DNA from: Hyphomicrobiales bacterium | GTDB lineage: Bacteria; Pseudomonadota; Alphaproteobacteria; Rhizobiales; Beijerinckiaceae | DNA: 39,438 bases | NCBI GenBank assembly: GCA_947447895.1 | Contig: CANFLM010000018.1 | Span: 1 to 39,438 of the forward strand | Direction: 5' to 3' | Shown here: in pieces, positions 1-7,849 of the stretch | Position numbering within the stretch: position 1 is the first letter of the stretch | Layout of the letters: every line of letters begins with the position of its first letter | Notes under the pieces: generated by a model | The model's input: the letters and a program-made list of their open reading frames with translations, nothing else | Databases searched by the model: none | Told to the model about the DNA's origin: nothing | Made by a program: the position numbers and the translations under genes

Positions 1-710
1 ATAATGGCCCCCGCCAGAGCGGCAATTTCACGCCCGCCCAGGCGGCGCAAGACCTCGAGCGGATCGGACAAGGCCTCCTGGTGCAAAGCCAGCGCCTTGC
101 GCACGGCGGCGCGCTTGCGCTGCATCTGTGCCTCGTCGGCACCTGCCCCGTGCCCGACAAAGCGGTCGGGATCACCGCCATACAGAGCCGCATAGATGGC
201 CGCCGCTGCCGTGGTGTTGCCGATGCCCATTTCGCCGAGCCCCAGCAGATCGACACCACCCGCCAGTGCCTCCATGCCGAAAGCCATGGTGGCGACGCAG
301 GATTTTTCGTCCATCGCAGGCTGTTCGGTCATGTCATGGGTGGGCAGATCGAGCGCGAGATCGAAGGCCTTGAAACCGAAATCGAAAGTGGCGCAAATCT
401 GGTTGATCGTGCCGCCCCCTGCCCCAAAGGCATCGAGCATCAGACGCGTCACCCCGGCCGGAAACGCCGACACGCCCTGCGCCACCACGCCGTGATTGCC
501 GGCAAACACACAGACCAGCGGACGCGTGACATGCGGCTTGTCCTCGCCCTGCCAGGCCGCCATCCAGACGGCCAGCTCCTCGAGCCGCCCGAGACTGCCT
601 TGCGGTTTGGCCAACTGGCCGTCCCGCAGGCGCACCGCCTCGCTGGCACGCGCGTCGGCGTCCGGAAAAGACGCCATCAACGCCCGAATATCATCAAATG
701 GAGATACCAT
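1..710 (-). CDS. cobT: CobT, nicotinate-nucleotide--dimethylbenzimidazole phosphoribosyltransferase (3' end cut off)
   Basis: Makes alpha-ribazole 5'-phosphate from dimethylbenzimidazole and nicotinate mononucleotide, for the lower ligand of cobalamin. I translated the minus strand from the ATG whose first base is 710. It opens MVSPFDDIRALMASFPDADA, then has LAKPQGSLGRLEELA, FAGNHGVVAQGVSAFP and GLGEMGIGNTTAAAAI, all classic CobT segments; the last holds the substrate-binding glycine-rich loop. About 236 codons are present, and the family is usually 335-350 residues, so the C-terminal third, including the expected catalytic glutamate, lies beyond the left edge. The gene is divergent from cobS, with a 123-base shared upstream region, as in many alphaproteobacterial cobalamin loci. 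It is not a pseudogene as far as visible; the frame is open to the edge. Confidence 0.95.
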   Translation of the reverse strand, partial: MVSPFDDIRALMASFPDADARASEAVRLRDGQLAKPQGSLGRLEELAVWMAAWQGEDKPHVTRPLVCVFAGNHGVVAQGVSAFPAGVTRLMLDAFGAGGGTINQICATFDFGFKAFDLALDLPTHDMTEQPAMDEKSCVATMAFGMEALAGGVDLLGLGEMGIGNTTAAAAIYAALYGGDPDRFVGHGAGADEAQMQRKRAAVRKALALHQEALSDPLEVLRRLGGREIAALAGAI

Positions 711-753
711 CGCAATCAACCCCAACCCTGTTGCTGCCCTTGCACAAACGGCA

Positions 754-784
754 CTGACAGACTCATCCGATTTCTGCTTATAAC
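754..784 (+). promoter_or_regulatory. Possible sigma-70-type promoter for cobS
   Basis: CTGACA (754-759) matches TTGACA at five of six positions, and TATAAC (779-784) matches TATAAT at five of six. The spacer is 19 bases, two longer than ideal, so this is a weak candidate. It lies about 50 bases upstream of the cobS start inside the cobT/cobS divergent region. No cobalamin riboswitch core is recognisable here. Confidence 0.3.
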
Positions 785-794
785 GTGCTCTGCC

Positions 795-808
795 CCTGTT
801 TCGACAGG
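795..808 (+). other. Short UUCG-loop hairpin in the cobS leader
   Basis: CCTGT (795-799) and ACAGG (804-808) pair perfectly around a TTCG loop, 25 bases before the cobS ATG. It could form in the leader transcript. The stem is only five base pairs, there is no T run, and the closing pair is not the extra-stable C-G, so a regulatory role is only a guess. Confidence 0.3.
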
Positions 809-833
809 TTAATATTCCGCTGCGGAGCCCCCC

Positions 834-1613
834 ATGCTGTGCGCCCTAATTGATTGCATCCGGTTCTACTCGCGCCTGCCGGTCCCGGTCTTTGCCTTTG
901 AAAAAGACCCGCATGGCCTGCCGGACTTTCCGCGCATCGTAAAGATGCTGCCGCTGGCCAGCCTGATCATCACCCTGCCTGGCGCATGTGTGCTAGTGCT
1001 GGCAGACCAGTTCTGGCCGCCTATCATCACAGCGACCTTGACCGTGACCATGATGGTGCTGGCCACGGGGGCCTTTCACGAGGACGGGTTGGCGGATGTA
1101 GCGGACGGGCTGGGCGGCGGCCAGACGGTTGAAAGGCGGCTGGAGATCATGACCGACAGCCGCATCGGCACCTATGGAGGGGCGGCCCTGGTGCTGTCCT
1201 TGCTGCTCAGGGCGAGTGTGCTGGCCGACCTGACCGACGGGTTGGGTGCCCCCGCAACGGCCCTGATTGTGCTGGCCGTCGCACCACTCTCGCGCATGGC
1301 CGGCTTGCTGCCGCTGATGCTTCTGGCCAATGCCAAGCCCGACGGCAAGGCCGCGGCGGTCGGACGTCCCGGAGCGACAACCTATCTCGCAACCCTTGCA
1401 TTCGCCTTGCTGGTATCGGGCACTCTGCTATGGTGTTCCGGTTGCGACGACATCACCCTGCTTCTGGTCATGCCTGTTGGCTTTTGCGCGGTTGTGCCCT
1501 TATTGCTGATGGCGCGACGGCTGATCGGCGGCCAGACCGGCGATGTCGCCGGGGCGGCGCAGCAGATTACCGAAATCGCATCCCTGCTCACCCTGTCTGC
1601 TTGCGCGAATTAG
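834..1613 (+). CDS. cobS: CobS, adenosylcobinamide-GDP ribazoletransferase
   Basis: Inner-membrane enzyme that joins adenosylcobinamide-GDP to alpha-ribazole (phosphate), completing the cobalamin nucleotide loop. The 259-residue protein has the family signature FHEDGLADVADGLGGG at residues 81-96, with the acidic metal-binding residues, and the C-terminal GDVAGAAQQITEIA motif. Hydrophobic stretches around 40-80, 105-165 and 180-225 fit a multi-span membrane protein of normal length. The ATG at 834 is preceded by GGAG (816-819), a little distant but workable. It is divergent from cobT, which supplies its alpha-ribazole phosphate, and is followed after six bases by the DUF1289 gene, so these two are probably co-transcribed. 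Confidence 0.96.
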   Translation: MLCALIDCIRFYSRLPVPVFAFEKDPHGLPDFPRIVKMLPLASLIITLPGACVLVLADQFWPPIITATLTVTMMVLATGAFHEDGLADVADGLGGGQTVERRLEIMTDSRIGTYGGAALVLSLLLRASVLADLTDGLGAPATALIVLAVAPLSRMAGLLPLMLLANAKPDGKAAAVGRPGATTYLATLAFALLVSGTLLWCSGCDDITLLLVMPVGFCAVVPLLLMARRLIGGQTGDVAGAAQQITEIASLLTLSACAN

Positions 1614-1619
1614 GACATC

Positions 1620-1835
1620 ATGACCATGCCAGCCGCTTCAAGTCCCTGCATCAAGCTCTGCGTGATCGACCGCCTCAGCGGTTTATGCGAGGGCTGTGGC
1701 CGGACCTTGCATGAGGTGACGCAATGGGGCGCGATGAGCGAGGCCGAACGGGTGCAGATCATGGCGCAACTGCCCGAGCGCAAAGCGGTCTGGGGAAGAC
1801 CCACCAGCCGTTGCGCCGGCAAGCCAACCCGCTAG
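1620..1835 (+). CDS. DUF1289 family small cysteine-rich protein
   Basis: 71-residue protein with the DUF1289 signature: SPCIKLC near the N-terminus, then GLCEGCGRTL and a conserved tryptophan in EVTQWGAMSEAER. The four cysteines (10, 14, 23 and 26) are spaced like a metal or Fe-S site, but the family has no established biochemical function. It starts six bases after cobS, suggesting co-transcription, and its stop lies one base from the dusA stop on the other strand. DUF1289 genes often accompany cobalamin or tRNA-modification genes in alphaproteobacteria, so the link to cobS is positional only. Two ATGs are possible, at codons 1 and 3. Confidence 0.88.
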   Translation: MTMPAASSPCIKLCVIDRLSGLCEGCGRTLHEVTQWGAMSEAERVQIMAQLPERKAVWGRPTSRCAGKPTR

Positions 1836-1836
1836 A

Positions 1837-2871
1837 TCACGCGCTATCCGGGTTGTGTGCAGGCGGTTCGGGGGTCCACTCGCGCGAGACCAGCGCCACC
1901 GCATCGCGCAGGACCGAAAGCGGCGCATCGCGTTTGACAGCATGGGTGGCCAGATGGCGACGGAAGGCGCGCGCGCCGGGTCGCCCCTGGAACAGACCGA
2001 GCATATGGCGGGTCATGCCATGCAAATGCCCGCCGGCCTCGAGTTGCCGGGCCATATAGGGTTCATAGGCTTCAACGGCTTCGAAGCCCGAGCTGACAGG
2101 GGCCTCCTGCCCGAACAGGAGCGGATCGACACCGAGCAGCAATTCGGGATTGTGATAGGCCTCGCGTCCCACCATCACCCCGTCGACTTCGCCCACATGG
2201 GCCAGACACTCGTCCATGGTCCGGATGCCGCCATTGATCGCCACCGGATAGTTCCCAAGACGGTGTTTCAAGCGATAGACGCGGGGGTAATCGAGTGGCG
2301 GAATATCGCGGTTCTCTTTCGGAGAGAGGCCTTTCAGCCAGGCCTTGCGGGCATGCACGACCAGATGGTCGCAACCGGCCGCCATCACCCGATCAGCCAG
2401 CGCGTCCAGCGCCTCCTCGACATCCTGCTCGTCGACCCCGATCCGGCATTTGACAGTAACCGGCACAGCGACAACGGCTTTCATCGCGGCCACACACTCG
2501 GCCACCAAAGCCGGCTCGCGCATCAGGCAGGCACCGAAGCGGCCATCCTGCACCCGATCGGACGGGCAGCCGACATTGAGGTTGATCTCGTCATAGCCGA
2601 AATCCACCCCGATCCGTGCCGCCTCGGCCAAAGCCTGCGGGTCGGACCCGCCAAGCTGGAGGGCGATCGGATGCTCGCAGGCATCGAAACCCAGCAGTCG
2701 TTGGCGATCGCCATGGATGATCGCACCCGTGGTCACCATTTCGCTGTAGAGCCGTGCCCGCCGCGACAGGATGCGGTGGAAGGCCCGACAGTGGCGGTCG
2801 GTCCAATCCATCATCGGGGCCACGCTAAACCGCCAGGGGCTCGGCACGAATGTCTGAGAAGTCGTCTGCAT
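1837..2871 (-). CDS. dusA: DusA, tRNA-dihydrouridine(20/20a) synthase
   Basis: FMN-dependent, NADPH-using enzyme that reduces uridine 20/20a in the tRNA D-loop. The 344-residue protein has the TIM-barrel start FSVAPMMDWTDRHCRAFHR (residues 15-33), QLGGSDP (72-78) and NLNVGCPSDRVQ (97-108), in which Cys102 is the expected proton-donating cysteine. GVDGVMVGREAY near 235 is the FMN-phosphate loop. The early DWTDRHCR and the NVGCPSDRVQ form point to the DusA branch rather than DusB or DusC. The ATG at 2871 is the natural start. It is convergent with the DUF1289 gene and divergent from the glycosyltransferase. Confidence 0.95.
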   Translation of the reverse strand: MQTTSQTFVPSPWRFSVAPMMDWTDRHCRAFHRILSRRARLYSEMVTTGAIIHGDRQRLLGFDACEHPIALQLGGSDPQALAEAARIGVDFGYDEINLNVGCPSDRVQDGRFGACLMREPALVAECVAAMKAVVAVPVTVKCRIGVDEQDVEEALDALADRVMAAGCDHLVVHARKAWLKGLSPKENRDIPPLDYPRVYRLKHRLGNYPVAINGGIRTMDECLAHVGEVDGVMVGREAYHNPELLLGVDPLLFGQEAPVSSGFEAVEAYEPYMARQLEAGGHLHGMTRHMLGLFQGRPGARAFRRHLATHAVKRDAPLSVLRDAVALVSREWTPEPPAHNPDSA

Positions 2872-2967
2872 GGGAGGCCTTATACCCCATGAGCCTGCGA
2901 TTTTCGACAGGTGGATTGCCCCTTTCCATCATTTAATCTGATCCTTTGTGAAGGTCCGGAACAACGG

Positions 2968-4428
2968 ATGATGCCTTTATCCCCAACGACACCGGACGAT
3001 CCTGCGGTTGCTGAACAAGGCTTTGACGAAGCGCGCACCAGCTTCGTTTATGACGACCTGCTGGCCATTGCCGCGCCTTTGCACATATCGCAGCCGGCTG
3101 TGGCCACCGCGCCGCCGACCCTTGCATGGTCGGCCGAGCCGCTGGCCCGCTCCCTGTGGCAGCGGCTGGCGGGTCTGCTCCCCTTTGGAGGACTGTGTCT
3201 GGTGTGCTGGGTGCTCGATTTCCCTCTCAGTATCGTGCTCTCTGCCCTGATCATGCCTGTCCTGATATTCCGGCTATGCGTGCTGTCGGTTCCGCTGCCG
3301 CAACAGGATCCGGATTCTGATCAGGCTGATGAGGCACTCCCCGTCTATTCGGTTCTTATCGCGCTCTATCGGGAGCCAGACATTGTCGACCAGTTGCTGG
3401 CAGGGCTGACCCGGCTCGATTATCCACCCGACAAGCGGGAAGTGCTCTTCCTGCTGGAAGTCGATGACGCTGAAACCCGCCATGCCCTTCTGGCCCGCAG
3501 GCTGCCGGCCGGTTTCCGGCTGGTGATGGTGCCCGATGGGCAGCCGCGCACCAAACCGCGTGCCCTGAATTACGGGTTGAGCCAAGCCCGCGGCTCGCTG
3601 ATCGTGGTCTATGATGCCGAGGATCGCCCCCACCGCGATCAGCTTCGGCTTGCCGCACAGGAATTTTCCAAGGCCGACGCGCGCCTTGCCTGCCTGCAGG
3701 CGCATCTGGTGATTGCCAATGCCGAAGCGCATTGGCTCGCCCGGTTTTTTGCCTTTGAATATGCCTTGCAATTTGACGCGCTGATCCCGCGTCTGGGGCT
3801 TGGCGGTTGGCCGGTGACGTTGGGGGGGACCTCCAACCATTTCCGTCGCTCCTGCCTCGAACAGGCGGGGGGTTGGGATGCTTGGAATGTCACCGAGGAT
3901 GCCGATCTGGGCATCCGCTTCGCGCGGTTGGGGATGGGCGTGCGCCACCTCGCCTCCGATACGCTGGAAGATGCGCCCGACCGCCTCGGAGACTGGTTCA
4001 TGCAGCGCCGCCGCTGGATCAAAGGCTGGCTGATGACCGCCATCGTCCATTTGCGCGACCCCTTGGGCATGGCGCGCCAGATCGGCACGATCCAGACCCT
4101 GCTGATTGCCATTCAAAGCCTCGGCCTTGTGCTGTCGGTCTTGTTCTGGCCGCTGACGGTGATGTCCGTGCCCTGGCTGGTCATCAACGGGCCATCCGCG
4201 GCGCCGCTCTGGCTGCTGGCCCTGCTGCCGATTGCGATCACCATTCCGGCCATTCTCGTCCCGCTGCTGCTGGTCGGGGCGCGGCGCGGACTGGGTCCGG
4301 CATGGCGCGATCTGGTGCTGCTGCCGTGCTATTTCCTGCTGGTGAGTGCTGCGGGCTGGATGGCGGTTTATGAATTTATCACCCGCCCCGCAGGCTGGAA
4401 CAAGACACCGCACCGGCCCTCCGCCTGA
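2968..4428 (+). CDS. Membrane-bound family 2 glycosyltransferase (cellulose-synthase-like)
   Basis: Processive-type GT2 enzyme, presumably making an exopolysaccharide at the inner membrane; substrate and product cannot be told. From the ATG at 2968 the protein has 486 residues. It has one or two membrane segments near 70-110, the catalytic core with LIALYREPD, the DxD-like VVYDAED (about 214-220), VTEDADLGIRF (about 309-319) and the QRRRWIKGW motif (about 346-354). These match the D, DxD, TED and QxxRW signature of cellulose and hyaluronan synthases. Three or four further membrane spans fill 375-475. There is no PilZ domain, so no direct c-di-GMP site is visible. An upstream in-frame GTG at 2911 adds 19 unlikely residues. 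No partner polysaccharide genes lie nearby. Confidence 0.88.
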   Translation: MMPLSPTTPDDPAVAEQGFDEARTSFVYDDLLAIAAPLHISQPAVATAPPTLAWSAEPLARSLWQRLAGLLPFGGLCLVCWVLDFPLSIVLSALIMPVLIFRLCVLSVPLPQQDPDSDQADEALPVYSVLIALYREPDIVDQLLAGLTRLDYPPDKREVLFLLEVDDAETRHALLARRLPAGFRLVMVPDGQPRTKPRALNYGLSQARGSLIVVYDAEDRPHRDQLRLAAQEFSKADARLACLQAHLVIANAEAHWLARFFAFEYALQFDALIPRLGLGGWPVTLGGTSNHFRRSCLEQAGGWDAWNVTEDADLGIRFARLGMGVRHLASDTLEDAPDRLGDWFMQRRRWIKGWLMTAIVHLRDPLGMARQIGTIQTLLIAIQSLGLVLSVLFWPLTVMSVPWLVINGPSAAPLWLLALLPIAITIPAILVPLLLVGARRGLGPAWRDLVLLPCYFLLVSAAGWMAVYEFITRPAGWNKTPHRPSA

Positions 4429-4515
4429 TCCGCCGGGCGGGGGGGATGATCTTTGCCGAACGGTTTGCTAGACTTCTCCGACATGTTCCAACCCGCCCAG
4501 ACCGGAGACACGCCC

Positions 4516-5424
4516 ATGCTGCCCTTCGAGGTTCTCGACCCGCGCTTTCAACCGCTGATCAATGGCTCGGTGCATCTGGAACAGCTCTATTCGGGTTGCC
4601 GTTGGGCCGAGGGTCCGGCCTATTTCCAGGGTGGGCGTTATCTGGTCTGGTCCGACATTCCCAACAACCGTCTGATGCGCTTCGACAGCACGGACGGGCA
4701 TGTCTCGGTGTTCCGACAGCCGTCCAACAATGCCAATGGCAATACGGTCGACCGGCAGGGCCGTTTGCTCAGTGCCGAACATCTGGGACGCCGGATTACC
4801 CGCACCGAGCATGATGGCCGTATCACCGTGCTGGCGGACCGCTATCAGGGCAAGAGGTTCAATTCGCCCAATGATGTGGTGGTCAAATCCGACGGATCCA
4901 TCTGGTTCACCGATCCGACCTACGGCATCGATGCCGATTATGAAGGCGAAATCGCCGATAGCGAAATCGGCGCCTCCAATGTCTACCGGATCGATCCGCA
5001 ATCGGGCGAGGTCGGTGTGGTCTGCAGTGATTTTGTCAAACCGAACGGCTTGGCTTTTTCACCCGACGAAACCAAACTCTATATTGTCGATACCGGGGCC
5101 ACCCATGTGCCGGACGGCCCGCGCCATATCCGCGTGTTTGATGTGGTGGACGGCAAGAGCCTGAAAGGCGGCGCGGTGTTTGCCACCTGCACCCACGGGC
5201 TGTTCGACGGCTTCCGCTTCGACGAGCGCGGGCATTTATGGACCTCGGCGGGCGATGGCGTCCATTGCTACCACCCCGACGGCACGCTGATCGGCAAGAT
5301 CAAAGTGCCGGAAGTGGTCGCCAATGTCTGCTTCGGCGAGTTTTACCGCAACCGCCTGTTCATTTGCGGCACCACCTCGCTCTATGCCTGTTATCTGCAA
5401 GTGCGGGGCGTAAAAACATATTAA
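4516..5424 (+). CDS. SMP-30/gluconolactonase family sugar lactonase
   Basis: Six-bladed beta-propeller hydrolase expected to open aldonolactones using one divalent metal ion. The ATG at 4516 is chosen because GGAGA (4504-4508) sits seven bases upstream; earlier starts at 4483 (ATG) and 4453 (TTG) lack this. The 302-residue protein begins MLPFEVLDPRFQPLINGS, typical of the family. Likely metal ligands are visible in RWAEGP (Glu32), FNSPNDVV, PNGLAFSPDE and FDGFRFDERGHLW. The stop codon overlaps that of convergent otnK by four bases. A lactonase beside otnCK could supply a four-carbon sugar acid by opening its lactone, but the true substrate is unknown. Confidence 0.9.
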   Translation: MLPFEVLDPRFQPLINGSVHLEQLYSGCRWAEGPAYFQGGRYLVWSDIPNNRLMRFDSTDGHVSVFRQPSNNANGNTVDRQGRLLSAEHLGRRITRTEHDGRITVLADRYQGKRFNSPNDVVVKSDGSIWFTDPTYGIDADYEGEIADSEIGASNVYRIDPQSGEVGVVCSDFVKPNGLAFSPDETKLYIVDTGATHVPDGPRHIRVFDVVDGKSLKGGAVFATCTHGLFDGFRFDERGHLWTSAGDGVHCYHPDGTLIGKIKVPEVVANVCFGEFYRNRLFICGTTSLYACYLQVRGVKTY

Positions 5425-6692
5425 GCCGTCTCGAGCATGGCTAGCGCTTTGGTGAAGAAATCGACGGTACCGAAATTACCCGATTTCAACGCCAAAGCGA
5501 TGGATTTTCCGTCTGCCGCCAGCGTCCACGGCACGCCGGGATCGATTTCCGGTCCGATTTCCAGCATCGAGACGCCCAAAGCGGTCACCACCGCACCGGA
5601 GGTTTCGCCACCGGCGACCAACAGACGGCTGACGCCGGCCTCGTGCAACCCGACAGCGACCGCGCCCAGCAGTGCCTCGATCATCTGGCCGGAATGGTCG
5701 CGGCCGAACTGATCCTGCACCGCGCGCACCGCATCGGGCTCGGCTGTCGAATAGACCAGCACGGGCTTGGCTCCCAACCGCGGCCTGGCCCAGGCCAGAA
5801 CGTCTTCAGCCTTTTGCTGGCCACTGGCAATCGACAGCGGATCCAGCGCGAAGGTCTCGACGCAATGGGCGATGGCATGAGCCACCTGCCCGCGGGTTGC
5901 GGCCGAACAACTTCCCGCCAGCACCGCCGTATTGCCTTCGGGAGCATGGAACGCATGGATCTGGCGGGTAGCGGGCAGCAGGCCCGCCCGCCGGAAATTG
6001 TCGGGCAATCCCAAGGCAATGCCCGAACCGCCAGTCAGCAGCAATTGGCCATCAAAGGCTTCGCCCAGCACCCGCAAATCCTGATTGCTGATCGCATCGG
6101 CCACACCGATGGCCCGCCCCGTTTGCGCCAGAGCCTCGAAAGCTGCTCTGGTTGCAACCGCCCCCTTTGAAACCGTCTGATAGGGCACCAGCCCCACCGG
6201 AACCGAGGTCTGCCTCGCCAGCACACGCACGAGACTGGAATCGCGCATCGGCGTCAGCGGATGGTCCTTCATCGGGCTGTCGGACAACAGGCTGTCGCCG
6301 ACAAACAGATGGCCCTGATAGACCGAGCGGCCATTTTCGGGAAAAGCCGGACAGGCCACCGTCCATGCCACGCCCAGATGGCGCATCAGGGCTTCGGTCA
6401 CCGGCCCGATATTGCCCTGATCGGTGGAATCGAAGGTCGAGCAATATTTGAACAGGATTTGCCGCGCTCCGGCATGGCGCAGGGCATCGCAGGCCTGCAG
6501 CGACCACGCCACCGCTTCATCGGCAGGATTGGTCCGCGATTTCATCGACACGACCACCGCATCGGCCTTGGGCAGCGCGACACCATGCTGGGGCACGCCG
6601 ACGGTTTGCACCACCCGCATGCCTTCGCGGGCCAGCATGAGGGCCACATCGGTCGCCCCGGTCAGATCGTCTGCAATCACACCTAACAGCAT
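5421..6692 (-). CDS. otnK: OtnK, 3-oxo-tetronate kinase (DUF1537 four-carbon acid sugar kinase)
   Basis: ATP-dependent kinase that phosphorylates 3-oxo-tetronate to its 4-phosphate, feeding OtnC in D-threonate or L-/D-erythronate catabolism. The 423-residue protein begins MLLGVIADDLTGATDVAL, with the DDLTGATD motif at residues 8-15. It continues with MRVVQTVGVP, which is closer to OtnK than to DtnK/PdxA2-linked kinases. The C-terminal nucleotide-binding domain has VAGGETSGAVV and ends with the family's SGNFG motif. It follows otnC after six bases and is the last gene of the long minus-strand operon. The isomerase OtnI and a tetronate dehydrogenase are not in the window, so the upstream steps must be encoded elsewhere or the substrate differs. 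Confidence 0.88.
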   Translation of the reverse strand: MLLGVIADDLTGATDVALMLAREGMRVVQTVGVPQHGVALPKADAVVVSMKSRTNPADEAVAWSLQACDALRHAGARQILFKYCSTFDSTDQGNIGPVTEALMRHLGVAWTVACPAFPENGRSVYQGHLFVGDSLLSDSPMKDHPLTPMRDSSLVRVLARQTSVPVGLVPYQTVSKGAVATRAAFEALAQTGRAIGVADAISNQDLRVLGEAFDGQLLLTGGSGIALGLPDNFRRAGLLPATRQIHAFHAPEGNTAVLAGSCSAATRGQVAHAIAHCVETFALDPLSIASGQQKAEDVLAWARPRLGAKPVLVYSTAEPDAVRAVQDQFGRDHSGQMIEALLGAVAVGLHEAGVSRLLVAGGETSGAVVTALGVSMLEIGPEIDPGVPWTLAADGKSIALALKSGNFGTVDFFTKALAMLETA

Positions 6693-6698
6693 TTTATG

Positions 6699-7340
6699 TC
6701 ACCATTTCACGCCAAAGGCGGTTTCAAGTTCAGAGAGTTGCGCCCCGTCCAGCGGTTGCGCATTCTGGCCGCGGGTCAGAAAAACCAGCTTGGCTGTCTC
6801 CTCCGCCTCTTCCAAAGCGGCGGAGGCCTCGGCCAGTGTCTTGTGCCAGAAGGTCGGACCGATGCGCGGCAGCATCACCCCGTGGCAGCGGTTGACCAAA
6901 GGCCGCACCAGATCGGCCGTGACCGGATCACCTGGACGATAATAGGGCAAAAGCGGCACAGGTCCAGCCTTCATCACGTGATAAGCGGTGAGTGGCGGGA
7001 TCAGATTGTCCATCGGCCCCCGAGCCAGAATCGACAGACCAACCAGATGGGTTGCATGGGTATGGACCACGGCATTGAGATGCGGTCCTGCCTCATAGAT
7101 GGTCCGGTGCAGCACAATGGTTTTGGAGGCCCTGTCACCGGCGATCTGCTCGCCGCTCGCATCCAGTCTGGCAAGCCGTGCCGGATCGAGCCGCCCCAGA
7201 CAGGCATCGGTGGGTGTGATCAGGAACCCGTCCTCCAGCCGCACCGAAATATTGCCGGCACTGCCCACGCAAAAGCCGCGATCGAACAGGCTTTTGCCGA
7301 TCCGGCAGATATCCTCGCGCTGTCTGGCTTCGCTGCTCAT
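6699..7340 (-). CDS. otnC: OtnC, 3-oxo-tetronate 4-phosphate decarboxylase (class II aldolase family)
   Basis: Zinc-dependent enzyme that decarboxylates 3-oxo-tetronate 4-phosphate to dihydroxyacetone phosphate. The 213-residue protein shows the class II aldolase/adducin fold signature: GSAGNISVRL (about 26-35), the phosphate-binding SKT, and the zinc-binding HTHATH at residues 93-98, with a further histidine expected in AYHVMK. Pairing with a DUF1537 kinase of OtnK type makes OtnC more likely than fuculose-phosphate aldolase. Its ATG overlaps the uraD stop (ATGA at 7337-7340), and otnK follows after six bases. It is therefore translationally linked to urate-degradation genes, which is odd because the two pathways share no known intermediate. 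Confidence 0.87.
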   Translation of the reverse strand: MSSEARQREDICRIGKSLFDRGFCVGSAGNISVRLEDGFLITPTDACLGRLDPARLARLDASGEQIAGDRASKTIVLHRTIYEAGPHLNAVVHTHATHLVGLSILARGPMDNLIPPLTAYHVMKAGPVPLLPYYRPGDPVTADLVRPLVNRCHGVMLPRIGPTFWHKTLAEASAALEEAEETAKLVFLTRGQNAQPLDGAQLSELETAFGVKW

Positions 7341-7849
7341 ATGGTTTCCCCGGTGCGCGCTTCCAGCCGGAAGCGGATGATCCGCAACACCTGCGCCAGC
7401 GCGGTCAACTGTTCCTCGCGTCTGGTGCCGTTGACCCGCGAGGCAAAGCTCTCGAGAATTTGCTGTTTGGTTGCCCCTTTGACCGCCAGAATGAACGGAA
7501 TACCGAAGCGCGCCCGGTAGCGGTCATTCATGGCGTGGAAATCGGCATATTCGGCCGGGGTCAGCGCCCCAAGACCCGCCCCCGCCTGCTCGCGCGCGGA
7601 ATCGGCGGTCAGGGCCCCCGCCAGGGCCGCCTTACCGGCCAGATCGGGATGGGCACAGAGCAAAGCCTGCTGGCGGGCCGGATCGCCCCCCAGCACCGCC
7701 GTCTGGAAGGCATCCACCATCGCCTCCGTATCCGCAAAGGGACGCTGGCTCGCGGCCTGCTCGGCCACCCACGGCGCATGTTCGGCGATCTCGCCGAACT
7801 GGGCCACAAAGTCGGCCACCGGCAATCGATTGATCGCGTCCAGGGTCAT
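7337..7849 (-). CDS. uraD: UraD, 2-oxo-4-hydroxy-4-carboxy-5-ureidoimidazoline (OHCU) decarboxylase
   Basis: Cofactor-free decarboxylase converting OHCU to (S)-allantoin, the last step of the urate-to-allantoin route. The ATG at 7849 is preferred over one at 7864 because it overlaps the puuD stop as ATGA (7846-7849). The protein starts MTLDAINRLP and has 170 residues. It carries AHPDLAGK with the catalytic histidine at 67, then SAREQAGAGL with Glu87; these numbers coincide with the key residues described for the vertebrate enzyme. The C-terminal half has FGIPFILAVKG. It sits between puuD, which makes its precursor, and otnC. All visible active-site residues are present. Confidence 0.93.
   Translation of the reverse strand: MTLDAINRLPVADFVAQFGEIAEHAPWVAEQAASQRPFADTEAMVDAFQTAVLGGDPARQQALLCAHPDLAGKAALAGALTADSAREQAGAGLGALTPAEYADFHAMNDRYRARFGIPFILAVKGATKQQILESFASRVNGTRREEQLTALAQVLRIIRFRLEARTGETI

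Noticed and set aside
711-833. Cobalamin riboswitch upstream of cobS or cobT
   Set aside because: The gap is shorter than a typical riboswitch of about 200 bases and lacks a recognisable B12-box core.
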